Assembly (NCBI RefSeq): GCF_947502445.1
Contig: NZ_CANMZW010000011.1
Span: forward strand, 62,001-126,000
Direction: 5' to 3'
DNA from: an uncultured Brevibacillus sp.
GTDB taxonomy: Bacteria > Bacillota > Bacilli > Brevibacillales > Brevibacillaceae
DNA: 64,000 bases
This document shows positions 26,530-34,717 of this stretch, in pieces. The notes below the pieces were generated by a model, which searched no databases, was not told the origin of the DNA, and worked only from the letters and a program-made list of their open reading frames with translations. The position numbers and the translations under genes were made by a program. Position 1 is the stretch's first letter. Each line of letters opens with the position of its first letter.

Positions 26530-27043
26530 CTCGCTTACCTCCTTCGGCTCGGGCTTCCCACTCCCGGAATCTTTCTCTCGCCCGGTACAGAGTGACTTTC
26601 ACCTGATCCAGGCTCAAATCGAGCGTTGCGCCCAGCTCTTGGTAGCTGAAATCCTCAATCTCACGTAGATACAAAATCGTACGCATTCTTTCTGGGAGCT
26701 GCTGCATGATCCACTCTACTTTCTCTTTGTCTTCCTTTTGACGTAATGCGACTTCCGGCAAGTATGTATGTGAAGCTGCTGGAATCAGTCTTTTGATATT
26801 TTCCAGCATTTTTTGCTCAGACGTTTGCCTGCGCAGCCAATCGACGTAAAGGTTGCGAGCTACCTTGTAGAGCCACGCCCGGACTTGTCTGGCGTCCTGA
26901 ATTGAGAGGGAGAGAATGGCACGGTAAAAGGTTTCCTGCAGCAGCTCCTCGGCGACCTCGCGTGAACCACACATGCGAAATAAATAACGGTACAGCGGAT
27001 ATTGATAATCAGCGAATAACTCGCTCCATGTTTGCGCCTTCAT
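26519..27043 (-). CDS. ECF RNA polymerase sigma factor
   Basis: 174 residues with only regions 2 and 4, as in group IV sigma factors. Region 2: YPLYRYLFRMCGSREVAEELLQETFYRAI and RAWLYKVARNLYVDWLRR. Region 4: ILYLREIEDFSYQELGATLDL and VKVTLYRARERFREW. AGGAGGTGGGAG precedes the start. Its own start is placed just after an ECF-like promoter, which suggests self-activation. The stimulus is unknown; the anti-sigma and perhaps a P450 are downstream. Confidence 0.92.
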   Translation of the reverse strand: MKAQTWSELFADYQYPLYRYLFRMCGSREVAEELLQETFYRAILSLSIQDARQVRAWLYKVARNLYVDWLRRQTSEQKMLENIKRLIPAASHTYLPEVALRQKEDKEKVEWIMQQLPERMRTILYLREIEDFSYQELGATLDLSLDQVKVTLYRARERFREWEARAEGGKRDGR

Positions 27044-27063
27044 CTCCCACCTCCTCTCTTATC

Positions 27064-27089
27064 AACGAAGTCGCACGTAAAATGTTACC
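27064..27089 (-). promoter_or_regulatory. Candidate ECF-type autoregulatory promoter
   Basis: Minus strand GGTAAC, then 16 bases, then CGTT, resembling the -35 AAC and -10 CGTC motifs of ECF promoters. It lies about 20 bases upstream of the sigma start, so the leader would be very short. Confidence 0.45.
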
Positions 27090-27110
27090 AACTTATTTTC
27101 ATGGCCTTTT

Positions 27111-27602
27111 TCACCTTCTCCTACCGACACATGGCGTACAGCATCCCGCAAAAGGGCCCCGGCGTCTAAAATCACGTGGCAAATTAAACGGATAATCCAA
27201 GGGATGACGACCGAATACGATCCAGCGTCCGTCTTGGCGTTTTTTCAATTGATACACACGGAAAAAACGATCACTTGGGTCAAATTGAAACCAGACCGCA
27301 AGCGTAACACACCTTTTGCCCTCCGAAAGCAACTGGGCTTTGACGATCGGGGGCGCTCCGATTCCGCCGCCAATCGGGATTGCGAGCTGGCCATTGATTC
27401 GGCGCAAATCGAGATTGCCGATCACACGACTCGCCAAGCAAGGAGTCATCGTCTTTTCTAAAAACCTGCGAATTTTCTGCCTCGAATTAAATCTTGTCGG
27501 CAAAATATTGCCTCGCTCTCCCACTCGTTTGTTTGCTGAAAAAACGATGGTCCAAAAAGCCTGTTCAGTCTGCCGCACTACTTGCACCCATTTCTTTTTC
27601 AT
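27111..27602 (-). CDS. Conserved-looking protein of unknown function
   Basis: 163 residues. The start has GGAGGGAGG about 9 bases upstream. The middle (FWTIVFSANK, KIRRFLEKTMTPCLASRVI, YQLKKRQDGRWIVFG) recalls in outline the IseA/YoeB inhibitor fold of Bacillus, but there is no signal peptide and the match is weak. Basic at both ends; Cys pairs in FAGCCTPCVG at the C-terminus could bind metal. It lies 67 bases upstream of the ECF sigma gene. Confidence 0.5.
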   Translation of the reverse strand: MKKKWVQVVRQTEQAFWTIVFSANKRVGERGNILPTRFNSRQKIRRFLEKTMTPCLASRVIGNLDLRRINGQLAIPIGGGIGAPPIVKAQLLSEGKRCVTLAVWFQFDPSDRFFRVYQLKKRQDGRWIVFGRHPLDYPFNLPRDFRRRGPFAGCCTPCVGRRR

Positions 27603-27738
27603 TAGGCATACCTCCCTCCTAAAAGGGTATGCATCCAGTGGTGTAAGCGGTTGGGCTGTGCTTGCCTACATAATCATCCGTGAAGAAGGACATAGTAGCA
27701 TGGTGTGCCAAAGATCATTTACACGGAGGAGAAGAAAC

Positions 27739-27972
27739 ATGCCTAGCCAAATCAATACGGATTCACTCAAAAAAGCTGAAGTTGCTGCTACTCTTGCAAA
27801 ATCAATGATTACCCAAGCAATCGAACAATCTGCCGCCAATCCTCAGCTTGCTGAGGAGGCGCTAAAAACTGCTTCACAAGAAATTGCTCAGGCGCAAACA
27901 ATGGTGTCGCAGGTCCAATCCACTATTCAAACCCAGCAGCAGCAACAGCAACAACAACAGCAAAAATCATAA
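27739..27972 (+). CDS. Small helical protein with a C-terminal polyglutamine tail
   Basis: 77 residues from ATG 27739, with GGAGGAG 6-8 bases upstream. The sequence is mostly Ala, Gln and Glu (AATLAKSMITQAIEQSAANP, then ALKTASQEIAQAQTMVSQVQ), a predicted amphipathic helix, ending in about ten consecutive Gln and KS. The CAG/CAA mixture makes the repeat fairly stable. It is followed at once by a very strong terminator, so it is a short single-gene transcript. Family not recognised; a spore or envelope role is possible but unsupported. Confidence 0.7.
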   Translation: MPSQINTDSLKKAEVAATLAKSMITQAIEQSAANPQLAEEALKTASQEIAQAQTMVSQVQSTIQTQQQQQQQQQQKS

Positions 27973-27989
27973 AAGCTCCTGTACACGTA

Positions 27990-28031
27990 AAAACAGGCAG
28001 ACCCTGCGTCTTCACGGGTTTGCCTGTTTTT
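27990..28031 (+). terminator. Terminator of the polyQ protein gene
   Basis: AAAAACAGGCA...TGCCTGTTTTT arms (11 bp) with an ACCC/GGGT inner stem; T-rich tail on both strands. Confidence 0.9.
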
Positions 28032-28080
28032 CTTCACTCTTTTACAATGAGAAAAAACGATTGTGAAAGAGGGGATTTGC

Positions 28081-28509
28081 TTGCTGCCACAGCTTAAAGG
28101 AATTAACCATCTATTGTTCTCTGTGTCCGATCTGGAGAGATCCTTTTGCTTTTATCGTGACGTAATGGGAGCCAAACCACTCGTACGCGGAAGAAAGCTC
28201 GCTTATTTTGATTTGCATGGGCACTGGCTCGCTATCAACGAGGAGCAGGACATCCCTCGGAATGAAATTGCCCATTCTTATACACATCTGGCCTTTTCGA
28301 TTGATGAAGCCTCATTTGATGCCTGGAAAACTCATTTGGAGAAGCATGGTGCAAACATATTGCCAGGACGCGAACGTGATGAGCGAGACAAGCGCTCTCT
28401 TTATTTCACCGATCCGGATGGTCACAAATTCGAGCTGCACACGGGCACCCTGCAAGACCGTCTCTCCTATTACCGTGAAGAAAAAGGGCACATGACCTTT
28501 TTTGAATAA
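28081..28509 (+). CDS. fosB: Metallothiol transferase FosB (fosfomycin resistance)
   Basis: 142 residues from TTG 28081, which follows AGAGGGG by about 7 bases; an upstream GTG (28063) is in frame but its leader does not match the family. It has the classic FosB pattern: [13 protein letters not shown] with metal ligand H10, [10 protein letters not shown] with H69, and the third ligand E118 in [29 protein letters not shown] is the substrate region shared with Bacillus FosB. It adds bacillithiol (or cysteine) to fosfomycin, opening the epoxide. Confidence 0.92.
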   Translation: MLPQLKGINHLLFSVSDLERSFCFYRDVMGAKPLVRGRKLAYFDLHGHWLAINEEQDIPRNEIAHSYTHLAFSIDEASFDAWKTHLEKHGANILPGRERDERDKRSLYFTDPDGHKFELHTGTLQDRLSYYREEKGHMTFFE

Positions 28510-28511
28510 AC

Positions 28512-28691
28512 TCAAGTTCTTTTGTTATAGAAGAAAATGATTCGATATACAAAAAAGGCCAAACCGGCAAAGCCTGCTATCCCTGCCAAAATCAGTAGCG
28601 GATACATGGCGGAGAATATCATGCTGCCCAAAAACACTAGAAAGCACAAGATGAATCCGAGAACGTTTGGAAATATGTTATTTTCTCTCAT
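28512..28691 (-). CDS. Small two-helix membrane protein (59 residues)
   Basis: A short frame convergent with fosB, ending 3 bases away. The protein MRENNIFPNVLGF... has two hydrophobic segments (about 9-28 and 31-52) and ends in YNKRT. AAAGG lies about 15 bases upstream of the ATG, a weak site, which lowers confidence. Long hydrophobic composition on the minus strand argues that it is coding. Confidence 0.5.
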   Translation of the reverse strand: MRENNIFPNVLGFILCFLVFLGSMIFSAMYPLLILAGIAGFAGLAFFVYRIIFFYNKRT

Positions 28692-28847
28692 AGATAAAAA
28701 TCATTACCTTTCTTTTCACTATTCCATCATTATAAAGGAAGACTCCACGCAATAAACATTCACAAATTTACAATAGTTCAATAGTAGCAGTTCGATCCTC
28801 GTGATATTATGATGGAAGTAACCAGAATTGATTTCAGTGTGTTTGCA

Positions 28848-28880
28848 ACTGACCTATCAGTTTGGTGATAGGTCAGTTTT
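28848..28880 (+). terminator. Hairpin with T run upstream of the chemoreceptor gene
   Basis: AACTGACCTATCA and TGATAGGTCAGTT arms (13 bp) followed by TTTT, 90 bases before the chemoreceptor start. No gene precedes it on this strand, so it may be a leader attenuator or the end of a short RNA. Confidence 0.6.
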
Positions 28881-28969
28881 TCTTGTACAAATCGCTGGGC
28901 ATGATGGTTCATTTGGAATGGTATATTTATTCGTAGAGAATGCATGAGAGCAAAATGCGGAGGGATAGT

Positions 28970-30691
28970 ATGTTTGTTAAGCGGGGGGAGTCTGTCACAA
29001 CCACCAGGATTCAGCCAAGCGATATACCAGTGACAGAGCAATTGGAAGGAAAAGTAAAATTCTTACAACTCAATCAAGCGGACCTGGAACGCATGAAGCA
29101 ATTGGAGCCGTTACTGACTAAACATCTCGACGCAATTACCGACCGCCATTACCAAATGCTTCATGAATATTCCCACTTGATGCACATCATCGAGTCAAAT
29201 ACGACGATAGATCGCCTGTCTAAATCATTTCGAAACTATCTACAATCACTGCCAAATGCTCAACTGGACGATACATATGTAAAAGGCAGAGAAAAAATCG
29301 GCGAGGTCCACAGCAGAATCGGTCTTGCCCCTGAGTGGTACACAGGATCCTATTTGCGGGTATATGAATATTTGATCCCTTCCGTCGTTTCTACCTACAC
29401 AAAAAAACCTCAGGAAACATCCGAAATTTTGCTTGCACTGATCAAGCTGCTGACACTCGATTCGCAGATCGTTCTACAATCGTATCAAGAAGATACGGAT
29501 TACAAGGTAGTGGACCGACTCGGACGAGTACTGGAGCTCGTTATGCAGATCGATAAGATTAAACATGTTCTCGATACGGTAGAAACGACAACAGACGAAG
29601 CGAGCAACGTCCGAATTGCCGCTGAACAGCTCAGTCAGTCCGTACAAAAAGTGGCCCAGTCTGCTGTGTTGGTAGCCGAGAATGCTACTACGACCATGGA
29701 GCAAGCGACAACCGGTAAAGAAATTATCCAGGCATCGCTCAAGAGCTTTCTTTCGATGGCTGATGAGTTCAATGACATGCAGGCGAAAATTTCGCAGCTC
29801 ATGGCAACTATTGAAAACGTTTCCCAAGTAGTTCAGGTCATCCGCAGCGTGGCTGATCAAACAAATCTGCTAGCACTGAACGCTTCTATCGAGGCAGCGC
29901 GTGCTGGTGAGCATGGCCGCGGCTTTGCGGTTGTTGCCGAGGAAGTCCGCAAGCTGGCCGAGCAAACGAAGCAATCCGTGCAAAATATTACCTCCACGAT
30001 GCAAAACGTGCAGCAAGAAGCCAGTCAAGTCAAAGACTCCGCTGCCCAGATGAGTGAGCATTTCAGCAAGGAAGCCATTCAGACCCGTGACGCGATCGAC
30101 CTGATGGGCGACATCGTCCAAAATATCGAAAAGGTTGGTCATTCTACTGGACATATCGCTGCACAAGCCGAAGAACAATCTGCCGCCACCGATGACATTT
30201 CTGAGCGAATCTCACAGGTCCAGGTCAATATGGAGCTAATCGCTGAACACGTATCCCATGCCGGGAAAAACGTCTATGACATCGGGGCAGGCATTAATGA
30301 TCTGCATAAGCTCAGCATCAGTCAGCTGACTCAATTGAAAGCGAAGCATCATTTGCGTATCGTCAAAACGGATCATCTGCTATGGAAATGGTGGCTGTAC
30401 AACTACATGCTGGGCTACCACAAGATCGAGGAAAAAGATTTGGTTGACCATCTGCAATGTCGCTTGGGCGTCTGGTATCATGAAGCCAAAAATGATCCAA
30501 AATTCAACTCGCTGCCCTCTTTCCAGCAATTAGATGCACCACACCGGAAGTTTCATGAGGCAGTCCGCAGCGTCTATCTATTGGTCAATGCTGGCAAACA
30601 GGATGAAGCTGAGGCTGTCTTTCAAAGCTTGGAAGCCATCTCAGAAAGTGTCTTGAATTGCCTCGACCAATTGTCTGCCGAAATGCGCTAA
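28970..30691 (+). CDS. Globin-coupled methyl-accepting chemotaxis protein with CZB domain
   Basis: 573 residues from ATG 28970, which follows GGAGGG by 5 bases; earlier in-frame ATGs have no site. Residues 20-165 are a globin-coupled sensor domain like HemAT, with proximal His114 in [16 protein letters not shown]. No membrane segments. The MCP hairpin tip is [20 protein letters not shown] with [18 protein letters not shown]. The last 106 residues form a CZB zinc-binding domain: H469, C497 ([10 protein letters not shown]), H525 and H529 (PHRKFH). It should bind oxygen or a related gas and zinc and signal to CheA in the cytoplasm. It ends in a 4-base overlap with the convergent protease. Confidence 0.9.
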   Translation: MFVKRGESVTTTRIQPSDIPVTEQLEGKVKFLQLNQADLERMKQLEPLLTKHLDAITDRHYQMLHEYSHLMHIIESNTTIDRLSKSFRNYLQSLPNAQLDDTYVKGREKIGEVHSRIGLAPEWYTGSYLRVYEYLIPSVVSTYTKKPQETSEILLALIKLLTLDSQIVLQSYQEDTDYKVVDRLGRVLELVMQIDKIKHVLDTVETTTDEASNVRIAAEQLSQSVQKVAQSAVLVAENATTTMEQATTGKEIIQASLKSFLSMADEFNDMQAKISQLMATIENVSQVVQVIRSVADQTNLLALNASIEAARAGEHGRGFAVVAEEVRKLAEQTKQSVQNITSTMQNVQQEASQVKDSAAQMSEHFSKEAIQTRDAIDLMGDIVQNIEKVGHSTGHIAAQAEEQSAATDDISERISQVQVNMELIAEHVSHAGKNVYDIGAGINDLHKLSISQLTQLKAKHHLRIVKTDHLLWKWWLYNYMLGYHKIEEKDLVDHLQCRLGVWYHEAKNDPKFNSLPSFQQLDAPHRKFHEAVRSVYLLVNAGKQDEAEAVFQSLEAISESVLNCLDQLSAEMR

Positions 30692-31806
30692 TGCCAGCGT
30701 TTGCGTTTTTGCTTCCTTCGGTTTGCCTTTAAAGCTCTTTTGGTCACAATCGTACCCAATTGTGCCGCAGATAATGGCTGCGTGCGCATTGGGTTCTTTT
30801 GCTTTCTACCGTTTGTGCGCATCTGTCCGCGACTACCCGCTGCTCTCGCTACACGGATACCAAAAGCCTGCATCGCCCATTGAATCGGAAAGGCAATCGA
30901 ACGTCTGCCATCAGCCGAGCCTGCAAAATTGACGGCTGCCGCATAGTTGCTCTCTGTAAGCCAGACGGAGCCGGAATCACCAGGCAATGAGACCGCAGCT
31001 GCCCCGCGAATGACGGTTTGGTTGCGAAAACGAATCGTTCCAAGCCCGGCATGATTGCCATAATCAACGTCAATATCGGTATGGATCGATTCTACAACCC
31101 CGCTGACTCGCCCCGACGTCCGTCCCACCTTTTTAAATCGATTCCCCACGCCGTAGGAGCGCACATGTCCACGCACCACTCCAACTGTCGCGTATCGTGG
31201 AGCCAAGATTCGATTGGCTGTCGGGATCGATAAGGCCGCATCGATGTAGTTAACCCCATTTTTGCGCAGACGAACAAAGCGATACAACCGCCCGATTCGA
31301 TCTCTACCTGAGCGACCCCCGTCCGCTCCCCCTGGCTGTATCGTCTCAGTATAGCCACCTGTATTGTTTTTATTGAGGACATGATTATTGCTAAACAAAT
31401 ACCGCTGTGCACTCCGGGAGGCACTTTGGACGATCAGACCGGCAGTGCCCGAAGCTCCCGGATAGCCTACACTGTAGCCCGCGATGACCGGACGAATTCT
31501 GCCGCGATATTGACTGGCGAAAGCCCTGTCCCGAACCTGTACATGGCAGCAGCACCGCCCCGTGGTGATGGTCCGTACCGGAACCGCTACTCGTCCGGCT
31601 GCTTTTACACTTCGGACAGAAACACATCGCGGGCAGCTTCGTTTTACTGAAGCACTTGCATTTACCGTGTACAAAACAATGCAAGCTCCGCCTTTTCTGT
31701 CTTTTCCGTTCGCATAGCCGATTCCTATGCCTATGACACCCGGCATCTTTTTCCACCGTTTGACCAAATGCTGCTTGGCTTGCATCGCTTCCCGAAAAGT
31801 GGCCAT
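30688..31806 (-). CDS. Arg-rich trypsin-like serine protease (Nal1-like)
   Basis: 372 residues from ATG 31806, with AGAGGA upstream (a GTG at 31824 is also in frame). A chymotrypsin-fold triad is visible: His in [10 protein letters not shown], Asp in VNYIDAALS and Ser in LPGDSGSVW. The N-terminus [17 protein letters not shown] resembles bacterial proteins grouped with plant NAL1. There is no signal peptide, yet the protein is strongly basic: it has many Arg, a Cys cluster (RCCCHVQ) and a C-terminal tail [13 protein letters not shown]. The basic tail could bind nucleic acid or the spore surface. Convergent with the chemoreceptor gene. Confidence 0.75.
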   Translation of the reverse strand: MATFREAMQAKQHLVKRWKKMPGVIGIGIGYANGKDRKGGACIVLYTVNASASVKRSCPRCVSVRSVKAAGRVAVPVRTITTGRCCCHVQVRDRAFASQYRGRIRPVIAGYSVGYPGASGTAGLIVQSASRSAQRYLFSNNHVLNKNNTGGYTETIQPGGADGGRSGRDRIGRLYRFVRLRKNGVNYIDAALSIPTANRILAPRYATVGVVRGHVRSYGVGNRFKKVGRTSGRVSGVVESIHTDIDVDYGNHAGLGTIRFRNQTVIRGAAAVSLPGDSGSVWLTESNYAAAVNFAGSADGRRSIAFPIQWAMQAFGIRVARAAGSRGQMRTNGRKQKNPMRTQPLSAAQLGTIVTKRALKANRRKQKRKRWH

Positions 31807-31960
31807 CGCTCCCCGTCCTCTCACAAATAATCCGGATACATTGCCATCGTATGCTTTATGCAGGGAGGTTCACGGGGCTTCTAACACTGCGTGACGAGAA
31901 AAAGGCTGGGGCTTCTGGCCGCTCCATGTAAAAAGCGAAGCCGCGTCCAATGAAATAAAA

Positions 31961-31989
31961 GCCATCCTCTACCCTCGTAGAGAATGGCC
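31961..31989 (-). terminator. Terminator of xpt-pbuX
   Basis: GCCATTCTCTAC/GTAGAGGATGGC on the minus strand, a 12-bp stem with a GAGG loop and a TTTTATTT tail, 12 bases after the pbuX stop. Confidence 0.85.
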
Positions 31990-32001
31990 TTTTACGCTTA
32001 T

Positions 32002-33309
32002 TTAGGAAGCTTCGGAGATAGCATTTGCAGGCGTTGTCTGTGCTTTTTTGTTCGTGTGCACGAGCAGGATGTTGAGCACAACCGCGGTCAAAGAGCCTGT
32101 CACGATGCCGTTTTGCATCATCATTTTCATCAGTGTAGGCAGTTGGTCGAACATCGTCGGCACAGTAGCGGAGCCAAGTCCTACGGCGATACTGCATGCA
32201 GCGATCAGCAGGTTTTCGTTTTTGCGCAAATCGACCTGAGACAAAATATTGATTCCAGACGCTACTACCATTCCAAACATGGCGATCATCGCTCCGCCGA
32301 GAACAGCGTTTGGCACAACAGTTGTCAAAGCAGCCAGCTTGGGCAAAAGTCCGAGAACGACAAGAATTCCGCCAGCCCCGATCATGACATCACGTGATTT
32401 GATCCCAGTCAAGGAAACGAGTCCTACGTTTTGAGAGAAAGCCGTATACGGGAATGCGTTGAAAATACCACCGAGCACAATCGCTATACCTTCTCCACGC
32501 AAGCCTTTTACAACATCTTTATTCGTTACTTCGGTATTCGTCACTTTGCCGAGCGCAAAATAAACGCCTGTAGACTCAGCCATGCTAATGATATTGACCA
32601 AGATCATCGTTAAAATAGCAACGATACTAAACTGTGGAGTTCCAAAGTAAAACGGTTCAACGACACTAAACCAGGAAGCAGTCGCCACATTTGCAAAGCT
32701 GACCATTCCCATCATGTACGCTGCGATCGTACCGACAGCCAGCCCGAGTAATACCGAGATCGCGCGAATGAAGCCTGTAAAGAAACGATTAATAAGCAAG
32801 ATGATGACGAGTGTACCTAAAGCCAGGAGCAAATGCTCCGGTGCACCAAAATCAGGCATTTTCGCATCTCCGCCAGCGGCGTTGGTCATCGCTACCGGAA
32901 TCAAAGACAGCCCGATAATCGTAACGACAGAGCCTTGCACCACCGTCGGGAAAAAGCGGAGGAGCTTGCCAAACAGAGGAGCAGCGAAAACGACGAACAA
33001 ACCTGAAATGATAATAGCCCCGTACGCTGTCGCCAAATTGGTCGAGGAAGCGATGGCAATAATCGGTCCCACTGCTGTAAAGGTACAGCCGAGCACGACT
33101 GGCAGACGAATCCCTGTGTAGCGCGTCCCTACTACCTGTAGCAAGGTGGCGATCCCACTCGTAAACAAGTCAGCCGCGATCAAGTAAGCGATTTGGAGCG
33201 GTGTCAGCTTCAGTGCTGCGCCGATAATCAAGGGCACGACGACAGCTCCTGCATACATGGCTAAAACGTGCTGCAATCCCAGGGTGACAACCTTTTGTTT
33301 GGATAGCAT
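32002..33309 (-). CDS. pbuX: Xanthine permease (NCS2 family)
   Basis: 435 residues with about 12-14 membrane segments. NCS2 motifs: GLQHVLAMYAGAVVVPLIIG at the N-terminus, the substrate-site helix FNAFPYTAFSQNVGLVSLTG, and VLGGAMIAMFGMVVASG. It imports xanthine (possibly uric acid) by proton symport. Second gene after xpt, 64 bases downstream, under the same guanine riboswitch, which makes the purine role firm. Confidence 0.93.
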   Translation of the reverse strand: MLSKQKVVTLGLQHVLAMYAGAVVVPLIIGAALKLTPLQIAYLIAADLFTSGIATLLQVVGTRYTGIRLPVVLGCTFTAVGPIIAIASSTNLATAYGAIIISGLFVVFAAPLFGKLLRFFPTVVQGSVVTIIGLSLIPVAMTNAAGGDAKMPDFGAPEHLLLALGTLVIILLINRFFTGFIRAISVLLGLAVGTIAAYMMGMVSFANVATASWFSVVEPFYFGTPQFSIVAILTMILVNIISMAESTGVYFALGKVTNTEVTNKDVVKGLRGEGIAIVLGGIFNAFPYTAFSQNVGLVSLTGIKSRDVMIGAGGILVVLGLLPKLAALTTVVPNAVLGGAMIAMFGMVVASGINILSQVDLRKNENLLIAACSIAVGLGSATVPTMFDQLPTLMKMMMQNGIVTGSLTAVVLNILLVHTNKKAQTTPANAISEAS

Positions 33310-33373
33310 GTGTGTTTGTTTCTCTCCTCTAGTGTAGTGTCATAAAACCGCTACCTGTAATGCGTTGATGCAA

Positions 33374-33943
33374 TTAAATGAACTGAATTCCTTCCGGAGA
33401 CATCGATTGGATGCGAGCCAGTGATTCGATACGAACCCCTTGCTCCTCTAGCAGGCCGCGGCCTTCCTGAAAGCTTTTTTCAATGACTGCCCCTACTCCT
33501 ACGAGATGAGCGCCTGCATCCTTGATAATTTGCGTCAGACCTACCAGTGCAGCACCTGTAGCCAAGAAATCATCTACAACCAGTACACGATCATCTGGTG
33601 ACAGGTACTGGCGTGACACACTGATCTGATACGTTTCTTGACGGGTAAAAGAATGAACAGGCGCGGAATAGACTTCTTCCGTCAAGGTAACTGCCTTTTT
33701 CTTTTTTGCATAGACAAACGGCACGCCCAATGCAAAAGAGGTCGCCAGCGCAAAATGAATCCCGCTTGCTTCGATCGTCAAAACCTTAGTAATCGGCTCG
33801 TCCGCAAAAAGCTCGGCAAAACGCTTGCCAATATTCATTGTTAATTGCGGGTCTACCTGGTGGTTTAAAAAAGCATCTACTTTTAACACCGACGCGGACA
33901 ACACCTTGCCGTCCTGAACAATGCGGTCTTGCAATTCTTTCAT
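33374..33943 (-). CDS. xpt: Xanthine phosphoribosyltransferase
   Basis: 189 residues, the normal length. It makes XMP from xanthine and PRPP. Family blocks are present: KVDAFLNHQVDPQLTMNIGK, VLTIEASGIHFALATS, YAKKKKAVTL, and the PRPP-binding loop VLVVDDFLATGAAL. GAGGGGGAAA precedes the ATG. First gene of xpt-pbuX; its leader carries the guanine aptamer and a terminator. Confidence 0.96.
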   Translation of the reverse strand: MKELQDRIVQDGKVLSASVLKVDAFLNHQVDPQLTMNIGKRFAELFADEPITKVLTIEASGIHFALATSFALGVPFVYAKKKKAVTLTEEVYSAPVHSFTRQETYQISVSRQYLSPDDRVLVVDDFLATGAALVGLTQIIKDAGAHLVGVGAVIEKSFQEGRGLLEEQGVRIESLARIQSMSPEGIQFI

Positions 33944-33980
33944 CTGATTTTCCCCCTCGAATGATCGCTACAAAATAAAT

Positions 33981-34057
33981 AAAGCCCAGAGCGGACAGGT
34001 CACGAGCTGGCTGACAACACAAACCAACACGAAGTGAAACCTGTCCCTCTGGGCTTT
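33981..34057 (-). terminator. Riboswitch-controlled leader terminator of xpt
   Basis: Very long stem: AAAGCCCAGAGGGACAGGT pairs with ACCTGTCCGCTCTGGGCTTT around a roughly 38-base loop, then TATTTATTTT. It ends just upstream of the xpt ribosome site, as expected for an expression platform turned off by guanine. Confidence 0.9.
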
Positions 34058-34168
34058 TCTCCCTCAGGTGTAACACGCATGGAGCGTGCCAGCGCCGCTT
34101 GGACCAGCCCTCTCACCCCTGCCTATTACTTGGCAGAAAAGGAGAAGCGGAACCCTAGACGCTCTTTC

Positions 34169-34236
34169 ACTCGTAGTCAGGTGATTTACGGTCACCCGGT
34201 AGAAACTGCTGGGCCTTATTCCCAAAATTATACGAG
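34169..34236 (-). promoter_or_regulatory. Guanine (purine) riboswitch aptamer
   Basis: 68-nt three-way junction. P1 is CTCGTA/TACGAG; core strings TATAATTTTGGG, AAGTTTCTACC-like AGCAGTTTCTACC, GACCGTAAAT and CTGACTACGAG match the purine aptamer. The specificity base (C in GACTA) is the guanine-type pyrimidine, not the adenine-type U. About 110 nt separate it from the terminator stem, room for an antiterminator. Confidence 0.95.
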
Positions 34237-34412
34237 CATGAGTTATGTGGCACCTAAAAAGTACGAGACGTCCGCTACGACGCATAACGTCACTTTTTCC
34301 AGGTGCTCATATGCTTTTTCGATAAAATCAAATCTATCATATGTGTCGGCTGGGGGGCAAGCGTTAATTTTTGACGAGGGTGGGGCGCTTAGGCGGTAGG
34401 CGGGCTGCAGTG

Positions 34413-34626
34413 GCGGAGAGGAAACAGGAGAAAACGCTCCAGGTACTTGGGACACTAGCGCGGGTGATTCACTGCACGGCTTCACTTCAAAAGGGAAACC
34501 GCGTCCAAAGTAGCGGTTTCAAGGGGTTAGTCAGAAGTGGACGCTTAAAGGCGTGTTTCCCTTTTTTCGCTCCGCCTCGGTCGGTGTCCCAAAGACCTGC
34601 GCTTATTTCTCCTGTTTCCTCTCACC
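34413..34626. repeat. Long nested inverted repeat / candidate structured RNA
   Basis: Outer arms of about 44 bases (34413-34456 and 34584-34626) are almost perfectly complementary, with a 17-base exact core AGGAAACAGGAGAAA-type and an exact GGGACAC/GTGTCCC end. A second pair lies inside: AAAAGGGAAAC/GTTTCCCTTTT, with alternative GAAACCGC/GCGGTTTC and GCGTCC/GGACGC hairpins. No ORF, no TnpA-like features, no strong promoter visible. Neither strand is clearly favoured; it lies between rsgA and the xpt riboswitch. I do not recognise the family. Confidence 0.6.
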
Positions 34627-34686
34627 AGCCTCGGTCTTCCACCTGGCTTTTTGAAAGAACGGAAAACAAAAACATTTAAAACGCAC

Positions 34687-34715
34687 AAAAAGCCCTCGAT
34701 TTCTCGAGGGCTTTT
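34687..34715. terminator. Terminator of the RsgA gene
   Basis: AAAAGCCCTCGA-GAAA-TCGAGGGCTTTT on the minus strand with T5. The reverse direction also has TTTT, so it could end a plus-strand RNA from the inverted repeat. Confidence 0.9.
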
Positions 34716-34717
34716 GG

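Noticed and set aside
34034..34399. 121-codon plus-strand ORF
   Set aside because: Covers the riboswitch and its terminator on the complementary strand; no ribosome site.
34440..34600. Cobalamin riboswitch in the long inverted repeat
   Set aside because: AAAAGGGAAAC and AGTCAG resemble parts of the B12 element, but the CCCGCCACTG segment and a proper B12 box are missing, and no gene follows on that strand.
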